The position numbers were made by a program, and so were the translations under genes. From NCBI GenBank assembly GCA_958448685.1, contig CAUDEV010000047.1, positions 1 through 8,611 on the forward strand: a stretch of DNA of 8,611 bases, read 5' to 3'. The notes under the pieces are model-generated. The model was not told the origin of the DNA and did no database searches. It saw nothing but the letters and a program-made list of their open reading frames with translations. Shown one piece after another: positions 1-5,577 of this stretch. This DNA comes from an uncultured Alphaproteobacteria bacterium (GTDB lineage Bacteria; Pseudomonadota; Alphaproteobacteria; RUG11792). The first letter of the stretch is position 1, and each line of letters starts with the position of its first letter.

Positions 1-315
1 CCTTCAAAGCATTATATCGAAAAGCTTTTGATGAATGTTTGTAATGTGAAGTTTGCCCGTCATGTGATGTCGAAAAATGAGATTCGCGAGGAAAAACGTC
101 GTGAGGAAATGATCAAAATTCTAAAGGAACGCGATGCCTCAAGGAAGAAAATGGAACATCGACTTCGTATGAGGAGCTTTCCGGTTTTTCTGAAACGTAT
201 TAACTATCATGGATATTTTTTGAGAATTATCTTGAGAAATAGATTGGTATTTAAGAATAAAGAATGTAAAGCTTTATCAATTATTCCTGAAGTCCCAGCA
301 TTATCCCCGACATAA
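1..315 (+). CDS. 3' part of an unrecognised charged protein (possible, enters from left edge)
   Basis: The frame is open from the first base and ends at the TAA at 313-315, so its start probably lies outside the window; an internal ATG at 28 has no convincing ribosome binding site. The first 60 or so codons look like real coding sequence: they are rich in Lys, Arg and Glu (for example REEKRREEMIKILKERD) and suggest a charged helix. From about base 180 the character changes to a basic, hydrophobic stretch, and bases 207-315 are also open on the minus strand. The gene may therefore have been broken or joined to unrelated sequence near 180-290, with the last 40 codons being accidental read-through. 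I do not recognise a family, and no signal peptide or catalytic motif is visible. Confidence 0.35.
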   Translation, partial: PSKHYIEKLLMNVCNVKFARHVMSKNEIREEKRREEMIKILKERDASRKKMEHRLRMRSFPVFLKRINYHGYFLRIILRNRLVFKNKECKALSIIPEVPALSPT

Positions 316-895
316 GCGCTAGCAACGCGAATAGATTTCATAAACGCAGGAGATCTGGAACACCAAAGTCCGCTTTTCAAAATGCAGATAATAACAGGTG
401 CGGCGTGTGGTATAATATCAAAGATATCACACGCCGCGCTCCCCAAGAATCTCTCCCAAATAAATCCTTTCACCTTAGGGATGGATGTTATAGTCAACCT
501 TTTAGACATATCGCAGATGGAGCACGATTTGCGACGTATAAAAATTAAAGTGTGGCACGGAAGCGTGAATTAGAAAGAAGACCTCACCGGAAAACTTCAT
601 TGACACCGCAGAGGCACCTCCAGCGCTTTCGGTAGACATTGTGAATCGAAATATATAAGATCAAAGAGATACATAAAAAAGCTCTGCGATATCTTTATAC
701 ATTGCAGGCCTTAAATATATTACTTCACCGTCTATTTTACTCTTTCTTATTTTTTTCTTTAATTCATTATTCGGGTGGAGAATGGTTTATAGGGTACTAC
801 GAAAAAATGTTACTGAAAAAGCGATCGATAATATAGACTGTCTTCGATAATTTAAAAGAAATTAAATTTTTATGATTACAACGAGAACATTTTAT
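316..895. other. 580-base stretch with no supported gene; mixed-composition, possibly decayed
   Basis: No frame here is long enough and protein-like enough to call. Bases from about 290 to 650 are visibly richer in G+C than the rest of the window and contain the hairpin at 400-437. Short overlapping frames occur on both strands: minus 509-207 (100 codons, with a plausible-looking segment SIRVASAYVGDNAGTSG), minus 639-502 (45 codons) and plus 382-573. None has a clear ribosome binding site or recognised domain. Bases 664-786 are open on the minus strand for 41 codons (including LRPAMYKDIAELF) but lack a good start. Mutually broken frames of this kind suggest gene remnants. Bases 650-895 return to A/T-rich sequence with nothing obvious. 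Confidence 0.5.
400..437. repeat. G+C-rich inverted repeat, 14-bp stem and 10-base loop
   Basis: The arms are 400-413 (GCGGCGTGTGGTAT) and 424-437 (ATATCACACGCCGC). They pair over 14 positions with one G·T wobble, the outer ten pairs being perfect and mostly G·C. The loop is 414-423. No T-run follows on either strand, so a factor-independent terminator is not supported. It sits inside the G+C-richer patch and could be a transcript hairpin, a protein-binding dyad or part of a decayed element. Confidence 0.7.
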
Positions 896-1612
896 CTATT
901 CTGATATATTCCTGTTCGGTAGATTTACTGTTTTGGTCCAATATTTTATGCAATCTGTAATACTTTCCTTGAATATTTCAAAATCAAAAGATTTCCGAAT
1001 ATATCCAGAAGCACCCAAGCGGTATGATTTATTCATAAGGTCTTGACTTACATTATTTGTTAAAACTATAACAGGTATATCTTGGAGTTCTTTATCTCTT
1101 TTTATTTCTTTCAAAACACTCAAACCGTCTCTTTTGGGAAGGAAGATATCAAGAAATATTATATTAGCCATAGGAAAATCATTACATAAAGTTTTATATT
1201 TCAAAACATCGAGAGCTTGTATTCCATCATGAACACACAATATGTTTAAGTTATTAAAATCCATCAATGTGTGTCTAATTATAGCTTCATCTCCAGGATT
1301 ATCCTCAACTATTAATAAATTAACTTCTGATGATTTTAACATTTTATTCTTACTTCGACTTGAATCTTTGTTATTGTTATAATCCGGTAATCCTTCAAGA
1401 AATTTTTCGATATTAACTTCGTATAATACAGCGAATTTATATAATGTTGAAGCTGAAATTTTAGTGATAGCTTGTTCATATTTTTGGACTTGCTGATAAG
1501 AAATACCGATTTTTAATGAAACGTCCGATAAAGTCATGTTTCGTTTTTTCCTTATTTTTCTGAGTTGAATACCAATATGTTTATCTATATTTGAAGGACT
1601 AGACGTTTTCAT
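896..1612 (-). CDS. XRE-family DNA-binding domain fused to a CheY-like receiver domain (response regulator)
   Basis: This 238-residue protein is probably the output regulator of the kinase encoded just upstream. Residues about 13-72 form an XRE/Cro-type helix-turn-helix (RKKRNMTLSDVSLKIGISYQQVQKYE), resembling the alphaproteobacterial group with QQVQKYE...ISAS. A polar linker (76-95) leads to a receiver domain at about 97-225. That domain has the acidic pair E103-D104 in LLIVEDNPGD, phosphoacceptor D155 in IIFLDIFLP, switch residue T185 in VIVLTNN and the conserved lysine K207, so it should accept phosphate. VEDNPGD resembles the Rcp1-like receiver group. The start has GGAG (plus-strand 1618-1621) five bases upstream, inside the kinase coding sequence, and the genes overlap by 14 bases, implying translational coupling. 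DNA-binding domain first and receiver last reverses the usual order of response regulators. Domain assignment is firm; target genes are unknown. Confidence 0.88.
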   Translation of the reverse strand: MKTSSPSNIDKHIGIQLRKIRKKRNMTLSDVSLKIGISYQQVQKYEQAITKISASTLYKFAVLYEVNIEKFLEGLPDYNNNKDSSRSKNKMLKSSEVNLLIVEDNPGDEAIIRHTLMDFNNLNILCVHDGIQALDVLKYKTLCNDFPMANIIFLDIFLPKRDGLSVLKEIKRDKELQDIPVIVLTNNVSQDLMNKSYRLGASGYIRKSFDFEIFKESITDCIKYWTKTVNLPNRNISE

Positions 1613-2444
1613 AATTTCTCCATAAAGGTAATGTTATGTCATAGGAACAAGTTTTGTTTTCTCTATTTAATTTCAGTTTTCCACCTTGTTTTTCAATTAT
1701 ATTTTTGCAAATTATTAAACCGCTTGAATTTTTAAGATTTATATTTTCTTGTAATATTAATTCTATATTTGCACTATTCTTATTGCTTAATATATTGTTA
1801 TCTGAAAAAGACATAATAATAGAATCAGATTGAATTAATTTTACTTTAATTATAATAATTATTTTTTCATTGTTTGAATGCTTTATAGAATTTTCTATCA
1901 GATTCTTAAACAAACTGATCAAATCCGAATAATTCCCTTCTAATTTTGGAATATTATTATCAAATAGTATTTTTAAATTATATTTTTCAAATAGAGCTTT
2001 ATCTAACGACTTAATATCAGATATTATATCTTTAAGATCTACAGCTTGCTTCTCGGTTTGTTCATTAAGTATTCCTTTTGAAAAATTATTTAATATTTTT
2101 ACGGCATCAATTGCAAAACTAATGTATTCTTTAGTTTGTTTTATATTTCCTGATAGAATGGATTTTTCAATTAAAGTTAAGAAATTAGAAATATTTTTTA
2201 AAGGTTCTCGAATGTCATGTTTAAGTTGTGGGATTTTGTATTTATGGTCCTGATAATCTCTTTTTGTTATAAGCAATATATTTTCATTATCAGAAGTTTT
2301 CCCTAATTTTTCAATATATAACTTTTGATTACTAATATTTAAGGTATTTTTGGAAATATCTTTTTCTGAAAAATAGAATTCTTCCGACTTATATTTAACC
2401 TTATTGCCAATTAGAACTGCAACAAGCGATATATCTTTTTCCAT
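1599..2444 (-). CDS. Soluble sensor histidine kinase with a degenerate ATP-binding G1 box
   Basis: This 281-residue protein has no membrane-spanning segment or signal peptide and should be cytoplasmic. Residues about 1-65 form an unrecognised N-terminal domain, possibly a small PAS-like sensor. The phosphoacceptor H-box is LKHDIREPLKNISNFL, with H76 followed by D77 and P81, as in HisKA-type dimerisation helices. The HATPase region begins around 135. Its N-box is LFKNLIENSIKHS (N181, N185), the G1 box is degraded to SDNNIL near 214-219 in place of the usual DxGxG, and the G2 region is SSGLIICKNIIEKQGG (240-255). ATP binding may be weak or altered. A GGAGG lies nine bases before the ATG. The gene is followed, with a 14-base overlap, by the XRE-receiver regulator, its likely phosphotransfer partner. 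Family identity is solid; signal and catalytic competence are inferred. Confidence 0.85.
   Translation of the reverse strand: MEKDISLVAVLIGNKVKYKSEEFYFSEKDISKNTLNISNQKLYIEKLGKTSDNENILLITKRDYQDHKYKIPQLKHDIREPLKNISNFLTLIEKSILSGNIKQTKEYISFAIDAVKILNNFSKGILNEQTEKQAVDLKDIISDIKSLDKALFEKYNLKILFDNNIPKLEGNYSDLISLFKNLIENSIKHSNNEKIIIIIKVKLIQSDSIIMSFSDNNILSNKNSANIELILQENINLKNSSGLIICKNIIEKQGGKLKLNRENKTCSYDITLPLWRNYENV
1618..1621 (-). promoter_or_regulatory. Ribosome binding site of the XRE-receiver gene, inside the kinase gene
   Basis: GGAG on the minus strand lies five bases before the regulator ATG and within the last codons of the kinase. It fixes the start at 1612 and supports coupled translation of the two overlapping genes. 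Confidence 0.7.
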
Positions 2445-2480
2445 AACTGAATCCCTCCATTTTTTATTTTATCCAAGTAA

Positions 2481-2513
2481 ATTTTGATATTTTTTATTGA
2501 AAAATATCAAAAT
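2481..2513. repeat. Perfect 14-bp inverted repeat upstream of the kinase operon (candidate operator or leader hairpin)
   Basis: The arms are ATTTTGATATTTTT (2481-2494) and its exact complement (2500-2513), separated by five bases. The dyad lies 37 bases before the kinase start codon and downstream of a possible kinase promoter. It could form a hairpin in the leader transcript or be bound as a palindrome by a dimeric repressor. The XRE-receiver protein of the same operon is the obvious candidate, by inference only. The all-A/T stem makes a strong terminator unlikely. Confidence 0.65.
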
Positions 2514-2538
2514 AGTTGAAAAAATGTGCTTATTTCTA

Positions 2539-2567
2539 ATTATGGTTGATTTTTATCCTGATTACAA
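2539..2567 (-). promoter_or_regulatory. Possible sigma-70-type promoter of the kinase-regulator operon
   Basis: On the minus strand, TTGTAA (plus 2562-2567) and CATAAT (plus 2539-2544) are separated by exactly 17 bases. The match to consensus is 4/6 and 5/6. Transcription would start near 2531 and give a leader of about 87 bases containing the 2481-2513 dyad. In sequence this A/T-rich such matches arise easily by chance. Confidence 0.35.
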
Positions 2568-2690
2568 CTGAAATTATAAAAATATAAGAATATTTTTTTA
2601 GCAGCGGCATATTATATAATATATTTAAGCATGAATTAGAACAACAAAATTTCAATTGCATAGAGATTTCATAAAAAATTTATTTAAGAA

Positions 2691-2720
2691 TTAACTAATA
2701 AAATTAACTAATAATTAACC
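2691..2720. repeat. Two direct repeats TTAACTAATA plus a third partial copy
   Basis: TTAACTAATA occurs at 2691-2700 and 2704-2713, followed by TTAACC at 2715-2720. The spacings of 13 and 11 bases are near one helical turn, as expected for a protein binding side by side on one DNA face. A T9 run (2721-2729) follows directly. The position just ahead of the secreted-protein gene suggests regulation of that gene, but low-complexity A/T sequence could also explain it. Confidence 0.45.
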
Positions 2721-2740
2721 TTTTTTTTTAAAATGGAATT

Positions 2741-2772
2741 TAGGGAAGAAAAGTTGTGAAAACACTTCCCTA
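2741..2772 (+). promoter_or_regulatory. 8-bp inverted repeat in the likely 5' leader of the secreted-protein gene
   Basis: TAGGGAAG (2741-2748) is perfectly complementary to CTTCCCTA (2765-2772) across a 16-base loop. It ends 21 bases before the ribosome binding site at 2794. If transcribed it would form a leader hairpin that could affect mRNA stability or translation. The frame upstream of 2804 runs through it, but the better start is downstream. Confidence 0.45.
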
Positions 2773-2793
2773 TAACGTAAATATAACTTTTAT

Positions 2794-2798
2794 GGAGG
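2794..2798 (+). promoter_or_regulatory. Ribosome binding site fixing the secreted-protein start at 2804
   Basis: GGAGG lies five bases before the ATG at 2804. The longer reading of this frame from the GTG at 2756 has no such site and would add 16 residues ahead of an otherwise typical signal peptide, so 2804 is preferred. Confidence 0.8.
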
Positions 2799-2803
2799 TT
2801 TTT

Positions 2804-4303
2804 ATGAATAAATTATTAAAAACAACGTTGATTTCAGCGATTTTCGCTACTTCCGGATTTGCTACGGAAATAAGCAGCGGGATCAATGAGGGAACAACAT
2901 TCGATATTGACGGAAATGTGACGGTGAATAATCCAATTTCTGTTGGAGGAACCTTAGATGTTCAAGGCGGTACATTACAAAACAATGATGTTATAACATT
3001 CAAAAAAAATATTTTGAACCAAAATTCGGGGAGTTTATTGATAAAGAATGCTTTTAAAGCAGGTGATTTAGTAGGAACGGTAACAAGTGGAAATGTCGCA
3101 TTAGCAGATATCTCTTCGGCAGGATTTAACAGAGGCTATTGGGAGTTTGTTGATTCATCAGAAACAACGTATTCAGATGAGGATTGGAGTTCGACACCAG
3201 ATGTGACAATAAAAGGTGGAAAATTTCAAAATCGTGTGCCATTAACAGCTGAGACATATGAGCAAGCTATAGCAAACTTGAAGGATTTTGAGTGCTCCGG
3301 AATCAATATAAGAATTAATTGGACAGATATATCTGAGGCAAGTGTTAATATTGGCGTACTCAAGCAAAATAGTACACCTAATGCCTCTATAGATGACTCA
3401 TCATATGCAAATTGTTTTCCTACTCAAGGTGTTTTAGATTTCACAGATGCTACATATAAAGGAACTTTTACTGGACCAATTCAAGAAGGAACTGTAAAGT
3501 TAAGTCGCAAAACAACAGCTAATTTTAGTCAAATGTCTGCTCAAGATATTGTCGGTGTTTATGAGTATAAAACAGAAGAAACAGATTATGTAGAAACGAC
3601 CGTTAATGATGAAAACTATATAATATCTAAACGAACTAACGCTGATCAAGTGCTAGAGAATGCTGAAACACAATTTAAAAAGAGATTTAATGATAGTGTT
3701 GCGTTATCGGAGTCTATAAATCCGAATTTTTATGCTTTTGGAGATGAAAGTGGTGTGGGAGATCAGAGGAGATCATACACGGGATTGATAGGATCTACTG
3801 CTAGCTTAAATGCAAAAGGAAATATATTGTTAACAAGCAATATAATTCCTACCACTGATGATGTTAGTATGCAGTCTGCAATATCCAAGGTAACAAAGAA
3901 AGAGAGGGATGACACAAAGATTTTAAGTGTTGATAGAGAATCTAGTAGTAAACTTATGGAAATACACTTCAGTCTCGAAGGTTCTGATAATTTGGAATTT
4001 CAAGATTCTCCATCTGGCAGTATCCCAAATTCTGGTAAATTAACATTTTCTGGAGATAATTCAGGATATACGGGAACCGTATCCGTTTCAGGAATTACTA
4101 GTATAACTGCAAGTGGTAATAATACCCTTCCACACAAACTTGCAGAAGATTTTTCTTCAACTGAGTTAGTAATAGCTTCTGGAGAAAATACAATAGATAC
4201 CAATTCAAGAGAAAGTGCTACTACTATAAAGAGCTTACAATTAAACGGTGGTAGCCTTACAATAGCTAAAGGAACGAGTATAGTTATTGGAAGCAATTCA
4301 TAA
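2804..4303 (+). CDS. Secreted beta-rich surface protein, autotransporter-passenger-like, without a barrel domain
   Basis: The protein has 499 residues from the ATG with GGAGG five bases upstream. It opens with a Sec signal peptide (MNKLLKTTLISAIFATSGFA, cleavage near residue 20). The mature part is rich in Ser, Thr, Asn and Gly and in short beta-strand patterns, such as VSVGG-like turns near 45-60 and LNGGSLTIAKGTSIVIG near 480-496. Residues about 411-437 (KLTFSGDNSGYTGTVSVSG) closely resemble autotransporter-associated passenger repeats. Only two cysteines are seen (C164, C204). No C-terminal 12-strand beta-barrel and no closing aromatic residue are present: the chain ends in SNS and the frame meets another stop eight codons on. 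It may be a free exoprotein, a substrate of a separate translocator, or a truncated autotransporter. A specific function cannot be given; adhesion or surface-layer roles are only inferred. Confidence 0.75.
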   Translation: MNKLLKTTLISAIFATSGFATEISSGINEGTTFDIDGNVTVNNPISVGGTLDVQGGTLQNNDVITFKKNILNQNSGSLLIKNAFKAGDLVGTVTSGNVALADISSAGFNRGYWEFVDSSETTYSDEDWSSTPDVTIKGGKFQNRVPLTAETYEQAIANLKDFECSGINIRINWTDISEASVNIGVLKQNSTPNASIDDSSYANCFPTQGVLDFTDATYKGTFTGPIQEGTVKLSRKTTANFSQMSAQDIVGVYEYKTEETDYVETTVNDENYIISKRTNADQVLENAETQFKKRFNDSVALSESINPNFYAFGDESGVGDQRRSYTGLIGSTASLNAKGNILLTSNIIPTTDDVSMQSAISKVTKKERDDTKILSVDRESSSKLMEIHFSLEGSDNLEFQDSPSGSIPNSGKLTFSGDNSGYTGTVSVSGITSITASGNNTLPHKLAEDFSSTELVIASGENTIDTNSRESATTIKSLQLNGGSLTIAKGTSIVIGSNS

Positions 4304-4311
4304 TTGCCTAA

Positions 4312-4340
4312 TTCTGGGAGAGAATAAATCTCTCTCAGAA
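4312..4340 (+). terminator. Hairpin just after the secreted-protein gene (terminator-like, no T-run)
   Basis: TTCTGGGAGAGA (4312-4323) pairs with TCTCTCTCAGAA (4329-4340) across the five-base loop ATAAA, with one G·T wobble. It begins eight bases after the stop codon, the usual place for a terminator. The sequence after it (GGTTAAACAG) is not T-rich, so it may instead protect the mRNA 3' end or act with another factor. Confidence 0.5.
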
Positions 4341-4430
4341 GGTTAAACAGCCGAATAATAAATTATACATATTATATTATTTAAAACCAACTTTTATAAT
4401 CTTTCCAATATATGCTAATTCATTATAAAT

Positions 4431-4459
4431 TTGATATCTAGGAATAGGCTTGTTATGAT
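4431..4459 (+). promoter_or_regulatory. Possible distal promoter upstream of rplM
   Basis: TTGATA (4431-4436) and TATGAT (4454-4459) are exactly 17 bases apart, each a 5/6 match to the sigma-70 consensus. Transcription would begin near 4466 and give a leader of about 180 bases before rplM, or a separate small transcript. The proximal promoter at 4588 is the better one. Confidence 0.4.
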
Positions 4460-4587
4460 AAACAGTTTATTAGATACAATATAAAACTCGTTGTTGCTAC
4501 AATATCAATATCTCAAATTCTTTATGTAAAGATATTCTTACATTACCTTAATCCATTATTCGTTTTTTTATTTTTATCATAATAGCG

Positions 4588-4616
4588 TTGACAGAATTGA
4601 ATATATTTGATAACAT
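4588..4616 (+). promoter_or_regulatory. Near-consensus sigma-70 promoter of rplM-rpsI
   Basis: A perfect TTGACA (4588-4593) is followed after exactly 17 bases by TAACAT (4611-4616; matches TATAAT at 4 of 6 positions including the key A at position 2 and T at position 6). Transcription should start near 4623, giving a leader of about 24 bases to the rplM ATG. A strong promoter suits highly expressed ribosomal genes. Confidence 0.75.
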
Positions 4617-4646
4617 TATCTGGTAATTTTGTTATTAGGTTAGGAT

Positions 4647-5117
4647 ATGAGTACGTCCTTTATGAGGTCTTCTGACGTCAATAGAAAATGGATACTTATT
4701 GATGCTGAAGGTATGATTCTTGGGAGAATGGCTGTTGTGATAGCCAATATACTTCGTGGAAAGAATAAACCTTATTTTACTCCAAATGCAGATTGTGGAG
4801 ATAATGTTATTGTTATAAATGCTGATAAAGTTGCATTAACTGGGAAAAAATTAAATAATAAAATGTTTTATTGGCATACGGGGTATCCGGGAGGAATAAA
4901 AAACCGTAGTATGAAACAATTAATGGAAGAACCTCGTTCTGATAGAATGGTCATGAATGCTGTCAGAAGAATGATGTCGAAAGGTCCTTTGAGTCGTCAA
5001 ATCCTTTCCAAATTAAAAGTTTATAAAGGTGCTGAGCATCCTCATACAGCTCAAAATCCGGAAGTTTTGGATGTAGCAAAATTAAATAGTAAAAATAGTC
5101 GGAGAATTAGATCGTGA
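4647..5117 (+). CDS. rplM: Large ribosomal subunit protein L13 (uL13)
   Basis: L13 binds 23S rRNA early in assembly of the 50S subunit. The 156-residue product matches the family along its length: KWILIDAEGMILGRMA (15-29), the signature region NADKVALTGKK through WHTGYPGG (58-83), RMMSKGPLSRQILSKLKVYKG (108-128) and EHPHTAQNP (130-138). It is slightly longer than the roughly 142 residues of the enterobacterial protein, mainly at the N terminus, as in alphaproteobacteria. The ATG at 4647 follows a weak AGGAT and places the first conserved KW at residue 14-15, as expected; the ATG at 4662 has no site and is less likely. A near-consensus promoter lies about 30 bases upstream. The TGA stop overlaps the GTG start of rpsI, the conserved partner gene. 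Confidence 0.97.
   Translation: MSTSFMRSSDVNRKWILIDAEGMILGRMAVVIANILRGKNKPYFTPNADCGDNVIVINADKVALTGKKLNNKMFYWHTGYPGGIKNRSMKQLMEEPRSDRMVMNAVRRMMSKGPLSRQILSKLKVYKGAEHPHTAQNPEVLDVAKLNSKNSRRIRS
5101..5104 (+). promoter_or_regulatory. Ribosome binding site supporting the GTG start of rpsI
   Basis: GGAG lies nine bases before the GTG at 5114, inside the end of rplM. It supports the unusual start codon and the 4-base GTGA overlap. Confidence 0.65.
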
Positions 5118-5572
5118 TTGAAGATATTAATATTGCAAATGATGCCATAAGTGAGCCTGTAAAAAGAGAGCAGAAACTTGATGCTCAAGGAAGAGCCTAT
5201 GCAACGGGAAAAAGAAAAAGCTCTATCTCTAGAGTTTGGATAAAGCCTGGTTCCGGAAAGATTTTAATTAATGGCAGAGATCAAGAAACGTATTTTGCAA
5301 GAGCTGTTCTTCGTATGTTAATAGCTCAACCGTTTGTTATAACAAGTAGAGAAGGACAATATGACGTTTTCTGCACGGTTGTTGGAGGCGGATTATCCGG
5401 ACAAGCTGGCGCAATACGTCATGGTATAAGCAAAGCTCTTGATGCTTTTGAACCTGATTTGCATGGAATTTTGAAAAAGACAGGATTCCTGACAAGAGAT
5501 TCAAGAGTTGTCGAGAGAAAGAAATACGGAAGAAGAAAAGCACGTAGAAGGTTCCAGTTCTCAAAGAGATAA
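5114..5572 (+). CDS. rpsI: Small ribosomal subunit protein S9 (uS9)
   Basis: S9 sits in the head of the 30S subunit, with its C-terminal tail reaching the P-site tRNA. The product has 152 residues: an acidic, variable N-terminal extension (1-20), then LDAQGRAYATGKRKSS (22-37), RVWIKPGSGKILINGR (40-55), the family signature GGGLSGQAGAIRHGISKAL (91-109) and a very basic tail ending KKYGRRKARRRFQFSKR. The terminal SKR is the conserved tRNA-contacting end, so the gene is intact. Extension plus core is typical of alphaproteobacterial S9. Translation starts at GTG, overlapping the rplM stop as GTGA with GGAG nine bases upstream, so expression is probably coupled to rplM. A symporter gene begins five bases after the stop, an unusual downstream partner. 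Confidence 0.97.
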   Translation: MIEDINIANDAISEPVKREQKLDAQGRAYATGKRKSSISRVWIKPGSGKILINGRDQETYFARAVLRMLIAQPFVITSREGQYDVFCTVVGGGLSGQAGAIRHGISKALDAFEPDLHGILKKTGFLTRDSRVVERKKYGRRKARRRFQFSKR

Positions 5573-5577
5573 TTTTT

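Larger units (their letters stand above)
2445..2803. other. Divergent A/T-rich regulatory region between kinase operon and secreted-protein gene
   Basis: These 359 bases separate two divergently transcribed units and contain no gene. They hold the kinase ribosome binding site (plus-strand 2454-2458), a perfect 14-bp dyad, a possible minus-strand promoter, a TATAAT-containing palindrome (TATTATATAATA, about 2612-2623), two TTAACTAATA direct repeats, a T9 tract and an 8-bp hairpin just before the secreted-protein start. No convincing plus-strand promoter was found; TTGCAT at 2656 with TTTATT at 2679 is the best spaced pair and is weak. Confidence 0.6.
4304..4646. other. 343-base spacer between secreted-protein gene and rplM
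   Basis: No gene or recognised RNA is seen. The left end has a 12-bp hairpin directly after the upstream stop. The right half holds two well-spaced plus-strand promoter candidates, the one at 4588-4616 being near consensus. Between them lies A/T-rich sequence with only a weak ATGTAA/TTACAT stem near 4520-4540. Confidence 0.6.

Noticed and set aside
207..509. 100-codon minus-strand frame with protein-like segment WCSRSPAFMKSIRVASAYVGDNAGTSG
   Set aside because: No ribosome binding site, no recognised domain, overlaps the end of the left-edge frame and ends in low-complexity Leu/Lys/Asn sequence. It may be a remnant but is not supportable as a gene.
382..573. 63-codon plus-strand frame across the hairpin
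   Set aside because: Lies antisense to another open frame, contains the inverted repeat, and has no ribosome binding site or recognised motif.
661..789. 41-codon minus-strand open stretch containing LRPAMYKDIAELF
   Set aside because: Bounded by stops with no usable start near its beginning; too short to tell from chance.
849..868. AATTTAA/TTAAATT stem after the XRE-receiver gene, considered as its terminator
   Set aside because: Only seven A·T pairs and no T-run on the minus strand; not convincing.
2756..2803. Longer start (GTG) for the secreted protein
   Set aside because: No ribosome binding site, runs through the leader hairpin, and would place 16 residues before a typical signal peptide; GGAGG before 2804 decides the start.
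4000..4296. 98-codon minus-strand frame inside the secreted-protein gene
   Set aside because: Shadow of the plus-strand gene, which has a signal peptide, ribosome binding site and passenger-like repeats.
4304..4646. Possible tRNA or other structured RNA in the spacer
   Set aside because: No cloverleaf, T-loop consensus or CCA end was seen on either strand; only the post-gene hairpin and a weak A/T stem.
5337..5564. 75-codon minus-strand frame inside rpsI
   Set aside because: Antisense shadow of a clearly identified ribosomal protein gene.
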